Below, piece after piece: positions 45,054 to 54,080 of a stretch of 64,000 nucleotides of DNA. The notes beneath the pieces are model-generated. The model made no database searches. It was given only the letters and a program-made list of their open reading frames with translations, and was not told where the DNA came from. Position 1 is the stretch's first letter, and each line of letters starts with the position of its first letter. Made by a program: the position numbers and the translations under genes. The DNA is from Rathayibacter sp. VKM Ac-2856 (GTDB lineage: Bacteria > Actinomycetota > Actinomycetes > Actinomycetales > Microbacteriaceae), in assembly GCF_013205055.1 (NCBI RefSeq), contig NZ_JABMLF010000003.1, positions 124,001-188,000 on the forward strand, given 5' to 3'.

Positions 45054-46534
45054 GCGGGGAGTGCTCCTTCACGGTGGTGGGCCGGCGCGGTCGCGCCGGC
45101 GGTGTCGTCGTGCTGGGTGGTGTCGCGCTCGGCGCCGTCCTCGTCCAGGATCTCCTGCGCGAGCCGCCGGCCGACGCGGATCGCGCCGTCGACGTGCTGG
45201 TAGCCCTCCGCGGCGAGGTCGCTCGAGCCGAAGCGGAGCGGGCCCACCGGCTCGAGCTGGAGCGCGCCGTAGCGGGTCAGCCCGCCGAGGTCGAAGCTCG
45301 CGGCGTAGGCGCCCTGCGTCCACTCCTCCGCGGCCCAGTCGCTCTCGTAGTAGACGACGGGGTCGAGCGCGGCCGGGCCGTAGTAGGCGGCGAGCGAGTC
45401 GAGGATCGCGGCCTTCCGCTCGGCCTCGGGCAGGGCCAGCACGCGGTCGGCCTTCTCGTCCGAGACGAAGCCGACGAGGGTGCCGCGCTCCTCCCCCGCG
45501 TTGGAGTTGTCGTACGCCTCGTGCACGAGGGCGTGCGGGCTGAACGCGGTGCCGGAGAGGCCGTCGGCGCGCCAGAACGGGGTCGCGTAGGTCGCGTGCA
45601 CCTTGATCACGAGGCCGAGCGACTGGTGCTGCAGCGCCTGCTGGCGGAGCCGGGGCAGGGGCGGGTCGAAGGCGATCCGGTTGACGAGGTTCGGCGGCAC
45701 CGCGACGATCGCGCGGCGGGCCCGCACCGTGACGCCGTCGGCGCGCACGGTCACCGCGTCGCCGCTCCACTGCACGGAGCGGACCGGACGGCCGAGCAGG
45801 ACGCGCTCGGCGCTTAGGCGCTCGGCGAGCCGCTCCGGGACCTGCTGCAGCCCGCCGAGGACCCGCTTGTCGAGGATGAAGTCGGCGTCGACGAGGTTGC
45901 CGAAGCTGCCCGCACTCGCCGCCATCAGCAGGGCCTGCAGCAGCGAGAACGCGTGCGCGGGCTTGGTGAGCATGGCGTCGGCGATGAAGAGCGCGACGTT
46001 GGCGCGCGCCTCGGCGTCGTCGGTCTGCGCCTCGAGCCAGGCGGCGAAGCTGATCCGGTCGTAGTCGTGGGCGAGCGGGTGCGACCACGGGGCGGCCGGG
46101 TCGGTCTCGGCGACGAGGCCGTCGAGGATCCCGATCAGCCGCTCGATCTCGGCCTCGGTGCTCGCGCCGCCGGGGAAGATGTCGCCGGTGAAGCGCCGGG
46201 CGCCGCCGTCGGCGCCGATGTAGATGCTCTCGCCCTCGCGGTAGCGGGAGTAGGTGGCCAGGCCCAGCTCGTCGAGCGTCTCGAGCAGCGCGGTCTGGTC
46301 CGGGGAGACCCACTGACCGCCGAGCTCGAGCATCTGGCCGTCGATCACCCGCGTCTCGAGGCGGCCCCCGACGCGCTCGCGCGCCTCGAGGACGACGACG
46401 CTGCGGCCCCGCTCCTGCAGGCGGAGGGCCGCGGTCAGGCCGGTCGCGCCGGCGCCGATCACGATGACGTCGCAGTCGATCTCGGAGGCGACGCCGGATC
46501 CGGAGGCGGGTGCGCTGGGTGAGGCGCTGGGCAT
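45050..46534 (-). CDS. Flavin monoamine/putrescine oxidase
   Basis: The 494-residue FAD enzyme has DVIVIGAGATGLTAALRLQE with VVVLEARERVGGRLET (FAD-binding GG motif), LELGGQWVSPDQ, and a C-terminal block that reads EWTQGAYAASFDLGGL with RFGSSDLA. It matches bacterial monoamine or putrescine oxidases, which release aldehyde, ammonia and hydrogen peroxide. ATG 46534 follows GGAAAGAG. The downstream aldehyde dehydrogenase is coupled by overlap. It is divergent from a MarR regulator gene. The substrate is not fixed by sequence. Confidence 0.9.
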   Translation of the reverse strand: MPSASPSAPASGSGVASEIDCDVIVIGAGATGLTAALRLQERGRSVVVLEARERVGGRLETRVIDGQMLELGGQWVSPDQTALLETLDELGLATYSRYREGESIYIGADGGARRFTGDIFPGGASTEAEIERLIGILDGLVAETDPAAPWSHPLAHDYDRISFAAWLEAQTDDAEARANVALFIADAMLTKPAHAFSLLQALLMAASAGSFGNLVDADFILDKRVLGGLQQVPERLAERLSAERVLLGRPVRSVQWSGDAVTVRADGVTVRARRAIVAVPPNLVNRIAFDPPLPRLRQQALQHQSLGLVIKVHATYATPFWRADGLSGTAFSPHALVHEAYDNSNAGEERGTLVGFVSDEKADRVLALPEAERKAAILDSLAAYYGPAALDPVVYYESDWAAEEWTQGAYAASFDLGGLTRYGALQLEPVGPLRFGSSDLAAEGYQHVDGAIRVGRRLAQEILDEDGAERDTTQHDDTAGATAPAHHREGALPA

Positions 46535-46648
46535 GACAACTCTTTCCGTCGGTGATCCCCGGCTGTGACGAGGGATTGCGAACCATTTTGGCACGGGAAC
46601 CATCGAGAAGGGCAGTGCGGGAGCCGACGTCTCGCGATTCCCCTCAAT

Positions 46649-46665
46649 ACATAGGCGTGCTATGT
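46649..46665. promoter_or_regulatory. Inverted repeat operator ACATAG-5-CTATGT in the MarR promoter
   Basis: Perfect 6-base arms flank GCGTG, and the right arm overlaps a TATGTT -10 box (46661-46666). It is a good candidate for the MarR autoregulatory site and may also act on the divergent amine oxidase gene. Confidence 0.6.
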
Positions 46666-47114
46666 TTATGGACGTGCTCGAACCGTCCGCTCCCGTCCGC
46701 CTCGCCTCCGCCGCCACCGCGCTCGCGCGGTACGCCGGTCGCTCCAGCGGTGCCACTGGGCTCGGCGCGCAGTCCGGGGCGGTCTGGTCGACCCTCGCCG
46801 AGCTGCGCACCGCCTCCCGGATCCGCCTGGGCGAGCTCGCCGAGCGCGTCCGCGTCACTCAGCCGACGATGACCGGCATCGTCGCGCGCCTGGACGAGGC
46901 CGGCTGGATCCGCCGCGTGCACGACGAGAGCGACGGCCGCGCCTGGCTGATCGAGGGCACCGAGGCGGGATCCGCGGCGCTCGCCGAGCACCGCCTCCGC
47001 CTCGACGCCGCCCTCGCGCCGCTGTTCGAGGACCTCGACGACGACGACCGCCGCGCCCTCGAGCGCGCCGCGGCCCTCGTCGAGGCGCGCGTGCTGCGCG
47101 TCGCCGGCTCCTGA
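46662..47114 (+). CDS. MarR family transcriptional regulator
   Basis: The 150-residue product has the MarR winged helix (IRLGELAERVRVTQPTMTGI, VARLDEAGWIRRVHDESDGR). The start is uncertain: ATG 46662 lies inside the -10 box and operator, while GTG 46674 lies seven bases after TATGTT and would suit a leaderless transcript. It is divergent from the amine oxidase operon and is followed by an exporter gene, so it probably senses an aromatic or amine compound. Confidence 0.88.
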   Translation: MFMDVLEPSAPVRLASAATALARYAGRSSGATGLGAQSGAVWSTLAELRTASRIRLGELAERVRVTQPTMTGIVARLDEAGWIRRVHDESDGRAWLIEGTEAGSAALAEHRLRLDAALAPLFEDLDDDDRRALERAAALVEARVLRVAGS

Positions 47115-47186
47115 CGCCCTCCCCGCGCACGTCCCCCTCCCCGCATGTCCCCCTCCCCGCACGACCCCGTCCCGAAAGGCCCCTCC

Positions 47187-48428
47187 GTGTCCACACCCCA
47201 CTCCCCCGCCGCGGGCGGCTCGATCCTCCGGCAGCCGCTCGCCGTCTGGGCCGTCGCCTTCGCCGCCGTCATCGCCTTCATGGGCATCGGCCTGGTCGAC
47301 CCGATCCTCCCGGCGATCGCCGAGAGCCTCGAGGCGACGCCGACCGAGACCTCGCTGCTGTTCACCAGCTACCTCGTGATCACCGGCGTAGTGATGTTCT
47401 TCACCAGCTGGCTCTCCAGCCGCATCGGCGCCAAGAAGACGCTGATGATCGGCCTCGTGCTGATCGTGGTCTTCGCCGCGCTCGCGGGCACGGCCGGCAG
47501 TGTCGAGGGCGTCATCGGCTTCCGCGCGGGCTGGGGCTTCGGCAACGCGCTCTTCATCTCGACCGCGCTCTCGACGATCGTCGGCGCGGCCAGCGGAGGC
47601 TCCTCCGCCGCGATCGTGCTCTACGAGGCCGCGCTGGGCGTCGGCATCGCGATCGGCCCGCTGCTCGGCGGCCTGCTCGGCTCCGTCTCCTGGCGCGGCC
47701 CGTTCTTCGGCACCGCGGTGCTGATGGCGGTCGGCTTCATCGCCATCGCGACGCTGCTGCGGGAGGATGGCCCGCGGCCGACCCCGACGCCGCTGTCCGC
47801 GCCGTTCAAAGCGCTCGCGGTCCCCGCGATCCGCACCCTCGCCGGTGCCGCGCTGTTCTACAACATCGGCTTCTTCGTGCTGCTGGCCTACACGCCCTAC
47901 CCGCTGGGGCTGGACGAGATGGGGCTCGGCTTCACCTTCTTCGGCTGGGGGCTGGGCGTCGCGATTACCTCGGTGTTCGTCGCTCCGCTGCTCACCGCGC
48001 GGCTGCCGCGCACCGTCGTGCTCCGCTCGGTCCTGGTGCTGCTGGCGCTCGACCTCGTCGCGGGCGGGCTGCTGATCTCGTCGCGGGTCGGCCTGATCGT
48101 CTGCATCATCGTCGGCGGCCTGCTGCTGGGCGTGGTGAACACGGTGCTGACCGAGTGCGTGATGGAGGCGACCGACCTGCCGCGCTCCGTCGCGTCGTCC
48201 GCCTACTCGGGCGTGCGGTTCCTCGGCGGGGCGATCGCGCCGCCGGCGGCGTCCGCGCTGGCCGTCGCCGTGTCGCCGGCGTTCCCGATGTACGCGGCGG
48301 CGGGTGCGGTGCTGGTCGCATCGCTGATCGTGTTCCTCGGGCGGCGGACGCTGGCGCGCGCGGACGCGCACGGGGCGGAGGCGGAGGCCGTCGAGGCCGA
48401 CGCGATCACGCTCGGCGAGAGCCTCTGA
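47187..48428 (+). CDS. MFS transporter
   Basis: The 413-residue protein has 12 hydrophobic helices, starting VWAVAFAAVIAFMGIGLVDP, with motif A-like SWLSSRIGAKKTLMIGLVL. It is a DHA1-type proton antiporter. GTG 47187 follows GAAAGG; an upstream in-frame ATG at 47145 would add 14 residues. It lies downstream of the MarR gene in the same direction, the usual layout for a MarR-controlled exporter. Confidence 0.9.
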   Translation: MSTPHSPAAGGSILRQPLAVWAVAFAAVIAFMGIGLVDPILPAIAESLEATPTETSLLFTSYLVITGVVMFFTSWLSSRIGAKKTLMIGLVLIVVFAALAGTAGSVEGVIGFRAGWGFGNALFISTALSTIVGAASGGSSAAIVLYEAALGVGIAIGPLLGGLLGSVSWRGPFFGTAVLMAVGFIAIATLLREDGPRPTPTPLSAPFKALAVPAIRTLAGAALFYNIGFFVLLAYTPYPLGLDEMGLGFTFFGWGLGVAITSVFVAPLLTARLPRTVVLRSVLVLLALDLVAGGLLISSRVGLIVCIIVGGLLLGVVNTVLTECVMEATDLPRSVASSAYSGVRFLGGAIAPPAASALAVAVSPAFPMYAAAGAVLVASLIVFLGRRTLARADAHGAEAEAVEADAITLGESL

Positions 48429-48441
48429 GGCCTGCACGCGG

Positions 48442-48556
48442 GGTCTCGATACGCCCCTGCGGGGCTACTCGACCAGCATGGGAGCGGTCCGCAGCGAGCG
48501 GGCCGCACCCGCTCATGCTGATCGAGTGGCCCGCGCAGCGGGCGTATCGAGATCCA
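48442..48556. repeat. Dispersed palindromic repeat cluster 3 (facing pair)
   Basis: A forward copy (48442-48480) and an inverted copy (48514-48556) of the dispersed element face each other across 33 bases. The pair lies between the 3' ends of two convergent genes. Each copy has the TCGA-3-GCCCC/GGGGC-3-TCGA type palindrome with small changes. Confidence 0.88.
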
Positions 48557-48559
48557 CTG

Positions 48560-49003
48560 TCAGGGGGCGACCTCGAAGAGGCGGGGGCGCAGCGGTGCCG
48601 TGCGGGGGTCGGCGGCGCAGGCCGCGAGGGCGGCGGCGAGCACGCCGGGCGCCGGGTGCGCGTCGCGGACGCAGACGTCGACGCCGGCCGGGGTGAACGG
48701 CGTCCGCGCGAAGCGGGTCAGCGCCCAGCCCGCCTCCGCGTCGGCCGCGACGAAGGACCACCGGCTGCGGGCGAGCAGCGTCAGCGGCTCGACGCCGCGC
48801 CAGCGGAAGCCGTCCGGATCCGCGGGGTCGGGGGCGTCGATCCCGACCACGTACCGCGTCGAGCGCCGGCCGCGCCAGCTGACGACGTCGGCGACCTCGC
48901 CGCTCGGCAGCGGCGCGTAGGTGATCGCCACCCCCTCCCGCCCGCGCCAGAGCGGCAGGCTCGAGCCGCGCACGAACCACGTGCCGGTCGCCAGGCGCCT
49001 CAC
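48560..49003 (-). CDS. Small protein coupled to pyruvate dehydrogenase, lipocalin-like by eye
   Basis: The 147-residue product begins MRRLATGTWFVRGSSLPLWR and contains ITYAPLPSGEVADVVSWRGR, GFRWRGVEPLTLLARSRWSF and ADAEAGWALTRFARTPFTP, a strand-rich pattern with GxW near the start like small lipocalins. There is no signal peptide. The GTG start overlaps the upstream gene (GTGA). The role is unknown. Confidence 0.68.
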   Translation of the reverse strand: MRRLATGTWFVRGSSLPLWRGREGVAITYAPLPSGEVADVVSWRGRRSTRYVVGIDAPDPADPDGFRWRGVEPLTLLARSRWSFVAADAEAGWALTRFARTPFTPAGVDVCVRDAHPAPGVLAAALAACAADPRTAPLRPRLFEVAP

Positions 49004-50751
49004 CGCAGCGCGTGCTTCACGTTGGAGCGGGCCAGCGCGATCGCCTCGCCCGTGCCGCCGTTCATCACCATCTTCGACATCGCCAGCGCGAATCCCTTCA
49101 CCTGCGCGCCGGTCACCGTCGGCGGCAGCGACAGGGCGAGCGGATCCGTCACCACGTCCACGAGCACCGGCCCCGGATCGGCGAGCGCCTCCCGCAGCGC
49201 CCCCTCGACCTCGCGCGGGTCCTCGACGCGGATCCCCCGGAAGCCGATCGCGGTCGCGACCTGCGCGTAGTCGACCATCGGCACGTCGACCGCGAAGTCG
49301 GGGAAGCCGTCGACGAGCATCTCGACCTTGACCAGCCCGAGCGTCGAGTTGTTGAACACGACGATCGTCACCGGCAGCTTGTACGCGGCGACCGTCACCA
49401 GCTCGCCCATCAGCATCGAGAGCCCTCCGTCGCCGCTCAGCGAGACGACCTGGCGGCCCGGCTGCGCGAGCTGCGCGCCGACCGCCTGCGGCAGCGCGTT
49501 CGCCATCGACCCGTGCGAGTACGAGCCGAGCAGGCGGCGGCGGCCGTTCGGCGTGATGTAGCGCGCCTGCCAGACGTTGCCCATGCCGGTGTCGGCGGTC
49601 ACGATCGCGTCGTCCGCGAGCAGCACGTCGAGCGTCGAGGCGACCAGCTCGGGGTGGATCGGGCGCTTCGTGGCGACCTCGGTGTACTTCCCGACCACGC
49701 CCGTGACGAGCTTCTCGTGCTTCTTCAGCAGCTTGTCGAGGAAGCGGTGGTCCTTGCGCTTCACCAGCGGGGTGAGCGCGTCGAGCGTCGCGGCGACGTC
49801 GCCGTGCACAGGGTGGGCCACGCTCACCCGGCGGCCGAGCTTCGAGGCGTCCGTGTCGACCTGGGCGATGACGACCTTCGACGCGTCGGGCAGGAACTGC
49901 TCGTAGGGGAAGTCGGTGCCGAGCAGGATCAGCAGATCGGCGTCGTGGATGCCCGCGTGCGCGGCACCGTAGCCGAGCAGCCCCGTCATGCCGACGTCGT
50001 ACGGGTTGTCGTACTGGATCCACTCCTTGCCGCGCAGGCTGTGCCCGATCGGCGCTCCGACGAGCTCGGCGAACGCGACGACCTCGTCGTGCGCGTGCCG
50101 CACTCCGGCGCCGGCGAAGATCGCGACCGTCTTCGCGGCGTCGATCGCCTGGGCGAGCGCGCGGACGTCGGCCTCGGCGGGCACGAGGATCGGCGGCTCC
50201 GGCAGCACGAAGGCGGGGAACTCCCCCACGGCCTCGAACTCGGCGACGTCGCCCGGCAGCGTCACCACGGCCACGCCGCGGAGGGCGACGGCGCTGCGCA
50301 TCGCCGCGTTCACGACCCGCGGGGCCTGCGCCGCCGTGGAGACGAGCTCGCGGTAGTGCGAGCACTCGACGAAGAGGCGGTCGGGGTGCGTCTCCTGGAA
50401 GTAGCCGGAGCCGATCTCGTTGCTCGGGATGTGGCTCGCGATCGCGAGCACCGGCGCGGCCGAGCGGTGCGCGTCGTAGAGGCCGTTGATCAGGTGCAGG
50501 TTGCCCGGCCCGCAGCTCCCGGCGCACACCGCCAGCTTCCCGGTGATCTGCGCCTCCGCGGCGGCCGCGAAGGCGGCGGCCTCCTCGTTGCGGACGTGGA
50601 TCCAGTCGATCCCGCCTTTGGCCGAGCCGCCGCTGCGGCGCACCGCGTCGACGATCGGATTGAGCGAGTCGCCGACGATGCCGTAGATCCGGGAGACCCC
50701 GGCGTCGATGAGCTGGGCGATGAGCTGGTCTGCGACGGTCTTCTGAGCCAT
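49000..50751 (-). CDS. poxB: Pyruvate dehydrogenase (quinone) / pyruvate oxidase
   Basis: The 583-residue thiamine diphosphate enzyme has the POX-like order: PYR domain with IYGIVGDSLNPIVDAVRR and HVRNEEAAAFAAAAEAQITG, a central FAD-binding domain, and the PP domain with SLSGDGGLSMLMGELVTVAA and VVFNNSTLG for metal binding. It decarboxylates pyruvate to acetate and carbon dioxide and passes electrons to membrane quinones. It is encoded with a small downstream gene by overlap. The start is ATG 50751, MAQKTVADQLI. Confidence 0.93.
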   Translation of the reverse strand: MAQKTVADQLIAQLIDAGVSRIYGIVGDSLNPIVDAVRRSGGSAKGGIDWIHVRNEEAAAFAAAAEAQITGKLAVCAGSCGPGNLHLINGLYDAHRSAAPVLAIASHIPSNEIGSGYFQETHPDRLFVECSHYRELVSTAAQAPRVVNAAMRSAVALRGVAVVTLPGDVAEFEAVGEFPAFVLPEPPILVPAEADVRALAQAIDAAKTVAIFAGAGVRHAHDEVVAFAELVGAPIGHSLRGKEWIQYDNPYDVGMTGLLGYGAAHAGIHDADLLILLGTDFPYEQFLPDASKVVIAQVDTDASKLGRRVSVAHPVHGDVAATLDALTPLVKRKDHRFLDKLLKKHEKLVTGVVGKYTEVATKRPIHPELVASTLDVLLADDAIVTADTGMGNVWQARYITPNGRRRLLGSYSHGSMANALPQAVGAQLAQPGRQVVSLSGDGGLSMLMGELVTVAAYKLPVTIVVFNNSTLGLVKVEMLVDGFPDFAVDVPMVDYAQVATAIGFRGIRVEDPREVEGALREALADPGPVLVDVVTDPLALSLPPTVTGAQVKGFALAMSKMVMNGGTGEAIALARSNVKHALR

Positions 50752-50937
50752 GCCCCCATTCGACTCCACTCGGCTGGGCGGCGCCTGCCGCGCGGGGGGC
50801 CTTGTCGGGAGGCGGCGATCGGAGTAGCGGCCTCGATCGGCGGGCGGACGCACCGCACAGGGGGTGCCCGCGCGGGCCCGGCCGCCCCTACCCTGGAGCC
50901 GATCTGTCACCGTCACCGCCGCCGTCTGGAGCTCCTG

Positions 50938-51444
50938 ATGAACCGCCGCCGTTCCTCCCTCGTCCTCGCCGCCGCTGCGGCCCTCGCCCTCGGCCTGACC
51001 GGCTGCTCGGGGATCAACAGCATGATGGGCGGCGAGACCCGCGACGACTCCTCGGGCGAGATCGTCGAGGGCGGCACGACCGACGTCTTCCAGCTGCGCG
51101 TCGGCGACTGCCTGAACGACGAGCTGAGCGAGACCGCGACCGAGGTCACCGACGTGCCGACCGTGCCGTGCACCGACGAGCACAGCTACGAGGTCTTCCA
51201 GAACATCACGATGGCCGAGGCCGACGAGTACCCGGGCGAGACGGACACCGTCGCCCAGGCCGACTCCGAGTGCCAGACGGCGTTCGAGAGCTTCGTCGGG
51301 CTCAGCTACGAGGAGTCGCAGTACGAGTTCAGCTACTACTACCCGACCGAGGAGAGCTGGGGCAGCGGCGACCGCGTCATCAACTGCCTGATCACCGACC
51401 CGGCCGGCCTCAGCACCGGCAGCCTCGCGGGCGCCGCCGCCTGA
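50938..51444 (+). CDS. Septum formation-like lipoprotein
   Basis: The 168-residue product has a lipoprotein signal with lipobox LGLTGCSG and then a domain with FQLRVGDCLND, VPTVPCTDEHSYEVFQNITM and CQTAF, the conserved cysteine pattern of the actinobacterial septum_form family. It is anchored outside the membrane. The ATG follows CTGGAG, with a TACCCT box at 50887-50892. Direct proof of a division role is lacking for most members. Confidence 0.82.
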   Translation: MNRRRSSLVLAAAAALALGLTGCSGINSMMGGETRDDSSGEIVEGGTTDVFQLRVGDCLNDELSETATEVTDVPTVPCTDEHSYEVFQNITMAEADEYPGETDTVAQADSECQTAFESFVGLSYEESQYEFSYYYPTEESWGSGDRVINCLITDPAGLSTGSLAGAAA

Positions 51445-51461
51445 CCCACTCCCTCCCGCTC

Positions 51462-51524
51462 CCGCGAGATGCCACTTGTGCACGCCTTTCACGGCGTGTC
51501 GCGTGCACAAGTGGCATCTCGCGG
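51462..51524. repeat. 63-bp perfect inverted-repeat element, copy 1
   Basis: Arms of 24 bases (51462-51485 and 51501-51524; the left arm begins CCGCGAGATGCCACTTGTGC) are exact reverse complements around a 15-base loop. The element lies between the stop of the lipoprotein gene and the stop of the convergent MFS gene and could be a bidirectional terminator. An almost identical copy lies at 62615-62677. Confidence 0.92.
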
Positions 51525-51532
51525 CGGGGGGA

Positions 51533-52726
51533 TCAGGGTGTGAGGCGCGTGGGGGGCTCGGGGCTGGGGAAGAGGGTGAGCAGGGCGCCTGAGGCGATCC
51601 AGACGGTGGCGATGCCGAGGATCAGCCAGCCGGCGTCGAGGGTGGAGGCGGCGCCTGCGAGGGCGGCTCCGACCGCGGCGGCGGCGGCGCGCAGGCCCGC
51701 GCCGATCGTGAAGACCTGGGAGCGGACGGCCGCCGGGCTCTCCTGATCGCGCAGCAGCAGCATCGCGGCGTTCGCGGGCGCGGTGAAGATCCCGGCGACG
51801 GCGAACGCGACGACGGCCACGACGATCCCGAGATCGGGAGCGGCGGCGAGCAGGGCGACGCCGGTCGCGGCGAAGCCCGCGCCCATCACCCAGGCCGGGG
51901 GCCGGTGCGTCCAGCGCCGGAGGGCGACCGCGATCGCGCCGAGCAGCCCGCCGACGGCGAAGGCGGTGAGGAGCCCGGCCGCCGCGGCGGGGCTGCCCAC
52001 CCGCTCGAGCGACAGGCCGATCGCGGCGACCCCCGCCGCGCCTCCGCCGATCTGGCTGATCGTGCCCGAGAGGGTGACGATGGCGATCGGCCGGTGGCGG
52101 ACGAGGTGGGTGACCCCGGCGGCGATGGTGCGCCGGACCCCGACGGTGGGAGTCGGCCGCGCCTCCATCCGCAGGGCGAGCGAGCCGAGGACCCCGATGA
52201 GCGCGAGGGCCGCCATCGCGAGCATCGCGAAGCGGGCCGAGGCGACGGCGATCACGAGCCCGGCGATCGCGGGGCCGCCGATGGAGGCGACGGTGTAGGA
52301 GAGCGAGTCCTGCGCGTAGGCGCGGCGCGGCTCGGCGATCGCGCTGGTGACGAAGCTCGACATGCCGCCCATGTAGACGGGGGTCGCGAGACCCGCGAGC
52401 ACCAGGAGCAGCGCGATCAGGAGCGTCGGCACGTCGCCGAGGAACGCGGCGAGCGCGAAGGAGGCGGCGGTGGCGAGCGCCGCGCCGACCAGCAGCCGGC
52501 GCGGCGCGCGCACCCGGTCGAGCACCGTGCCGACCAGCGGCGCGGCGATCACGCTCGGGAACAGCGCCGCGCCGGTCAGCAGCCCGCCGAGGGCGACGTC
52601 GTCGAGGCGCTCGACGGCGAGGACGGGAAGGGCGACGACCATCCCCGCGCTCGCGAGGCGCAGGGGGATCGAGGCGGTCAGGTAGGTGGCGGCGCTCATG
52701 AGGCTTCGGAGGACATCACCGCCCAT
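51533..52726 (-). CDS. MFS transporter
   Basis: The product has 12 hydrophobic helices, with LRLASAGMVVALPVLAVERL in helix 1 and GTVLDRVRAPRRLLVGAAL (motif A). The start is uncertain: GTG 52747, ATG 52726 and ATG 52699 are in frame and none has a strong ribosome binding site. ATG 52699 sits closest to the first helix. The substrate is unknown, and there is no adjacent regulator. Confidence 0.85.
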   Translation of the reverse strand: MGGDVLRSLMSAATYLTASIPLRLASAGMVVALPVLAVERLDDVALGGLLTGAALFPSVIAAPLVGTVLDRVRAPRRLLVGAALATAASFALAAFLGDVPTLLIALLLVLAGLATPVYMGGMSSFVTSAIAEPRRAYAQDSLSYTVASIGGPAIAGLVIAVASARFAMLAMAALALIGVLGSLALRMEARPTPTVGVRRTIAAGVTHLVRHRPIAIVTLSGTISQIGGGAAGVAAIGLSLERVGSPAAAAGLLTAFAVGGLLGAIAVALRRWTHRPPAWVMGAGFAATGVALLAAAPDLGIVVAVVAFAVAGIFTAPANAAMLLLRDQESPAAVRSQVFTIGAGLRAAAAAVGAALAGAASTLDAGWLILGIATVWIASGALLTLFPSPEPPTRLTP

Positions 52727-52755
52727 TTTTCCACGGGCGCGCGGCACCGGTCGCC

Positions 52756-52808
52756 CGGCGCCTCGATCAGGGCGGCGCCTCGATCAGGGCAGCGCCTCGA
52801 TCAGGGCA
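52756..52808. repeat. Three tandem 17-bp repeats
   Basis: Three copies of GCGCCTCGATCAGGGC with an added G or A lie directly before the stop of the quinone reductase gene; the last copy includes that stop codon. Their role is unknown. Confidence 0.7.
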
Positions 52809-53835
52809 GCAGGATCACCTTGCCGTCGAGGGTCCGCGACTCGGCGAGCTCCATCGCCGCCACGATCCCGGTGAGCGGGAAGCGCGCCGCGATGTTGGCC
52901 GAGAGCGAGCCCTCGGCGAGGAGCGCGAGCACGCGGCCGAGGTCCTCCTCGAGCCGGGCGCGGAAGCGCGCGGGACGCAGCGAGTGCCCGGCCCAGAGGT
53001 CGTAGAAGACGGCGCGCCGGCCGTTGGGCGCCAGCTGGTAGGCCTGGATCCGCGCGAGCTGCTTCAGGAACGGCGGCCAGATGCTCCCGGTGCTCGCGCT
53101 GACGATCGCGTAGGCGACGAGGGTGCCGCCGGGCGCGAGCAGCGACCAGGCCAGGCGGGTCGTCGCTCCGCCGATGTTGTCGAAGACGGCCTGGACACCG
53201 CCGGGCGCGAGCTCGCGGACGCGCGCGGCGACCTCCGGGTCGGCGTAGTCGACGGGCTCGACGCCGGCTGCGCGGAGGGCGTCGTGGTAGCGGGGCGAGG
53301 CGGCGCCGATCACCCGGATGCCCTCGAGCCGCGCGAGCCGGTGCACGAGACCGCCGACGCCGCCGTTCGCTCCGAACAGGAGGATCGTGTCGCCGCGGGA
53401 GACCCGGGCCGAGCGGTGCAGCATCTGCCAGGCCGTCACTCCGTTCACCACCACGGCCTCGGCGTCCTCCGACGCGACGCCGTCGGGCACCGGGACGCAG
53501 TCGCGTGCGGCGACGCGGGCGTGCCCGGTCCAGCCGCCGGTCTTGGTGAGCGCGGCGACGCGGCGGCCCTCGAGCGACGCGTCGCCGCCGGGGCCGACTG
53601 CGAGCACCCGGCCGACCAGGTCGTAGCCCGGGGTGAAGGGGAAGGGCGGCTGGGCGACGTAGCGGCCGCGGCGCATCGACTGCTCCGCGAAGGAGATGCC
53701 GGTGGCCTCGACGGCGACGAGCAGCTCGCCGGCCGTGGGCGGCTCGACGGGCGCCTGCTCGACGACGAGCCCGGACGGCTCGACGAGTCCGGGGAGGACG
53801 ACGCGGGTGGTGGTGCGCGGGAGGGTGGTGGTCAT
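52801..53835 (-). CDS. Medium-chain dehydrogenase/quinone reductase
   Basis: The 344-residue protein has the MDR plan, with GELLVAVEATGISFAEQSMR, PFTPGYDLVGRVLAVG and the nucleotide-binding ILLFGANGGVGGLVHRLARL. It lacks a structural-zinc cluster and probably reduces quinones or enals with NADPH. A perfect 16-bp palindrome lies at 53861-53876 just upstream of the start, and a TetR gene follows in the same orientation further upstream, so repression by that regulator is likely. Confidence 0.85.
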   Translation of the reverse strand: MTTTLPRTTTRVVLPGLVEPSGLVVEQAPVEPPTAGELLVAVEATGISFAEQSMRRGRYVAQPPFPFTPGYDLVGRVLAVGPGGDASLEGRRVAALTKTGGWTGHARVAARDCVPVPDGVASEDAEAVVVNGVTAWQMLHRSARVSRGDTILLFGANGGVGGLVHRLARLEGIRVIGAASPRYHDALRAAGVEPVDYADPEVAARVRELAPGGVQAVFDNIGGATTRLAWSLLAPGGTLVAYAIVSASTGSIWPPFLKQLARIQAYQLAPNGRRAVFYDLWAGHSLRPARFRARLEEDLGRVLALLAEGSLSANIAARFPLTGIVAAMELAESRTLDGKVILLP

Positions 53836-53860
53836 GGGGTGCTCCTGGGTGGTTTGCTGA

Positions 53861-53876
53861 GTGACTGGACAGTCAC
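53861..53876. promoter_or_regulatory. Perfect 16-bp palindrome GTGACTG-GA-CAGTCAC, probable TetR operator
   Basis: The palindrome lies 25 bases before the quinone reductase start. Related half-sites occur before the tetR gene at 54642-54661. Confidence 0.65.
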
Positions 53877-53943
53877 ATGTGTGGGTGTGCGGGAAGGAGT
53901 GGTGCGGTGGAGAGGGTGGGGTGGAGGCGGAAGGGATGGCAGC

Positions 53944-54075
53944 GTGGGTCTCGATACGCCCCTGCGGGGCTACTCGACCAGCATGGGTGGGGGCGGGCCT
54001 GCTGGACCAGCGGGCGAACCAGCGCTACTCGACCAGCAGGGGATGCGCCCTTGCGGGGCTAGTCGACCGGCATGT
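53944..54075. repeat. Dispersed palindromic repeat cluster 4
   Basis: A full forward copy lies at about 53947-53985 (GGTCTCGATACGCCCCTGC onward). Partial copies lie at about 54000-54040 (CTACTCGACCAGCAGGGGA), and a degraded forward copy at 54043-54075 (GCGCCCTTGCGGGGCTAGTC). The cluster separates the tetR stop from the quinone reductase promoter. Confidence 0.8.
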
Positions 54076-54080
54076 GGCGG

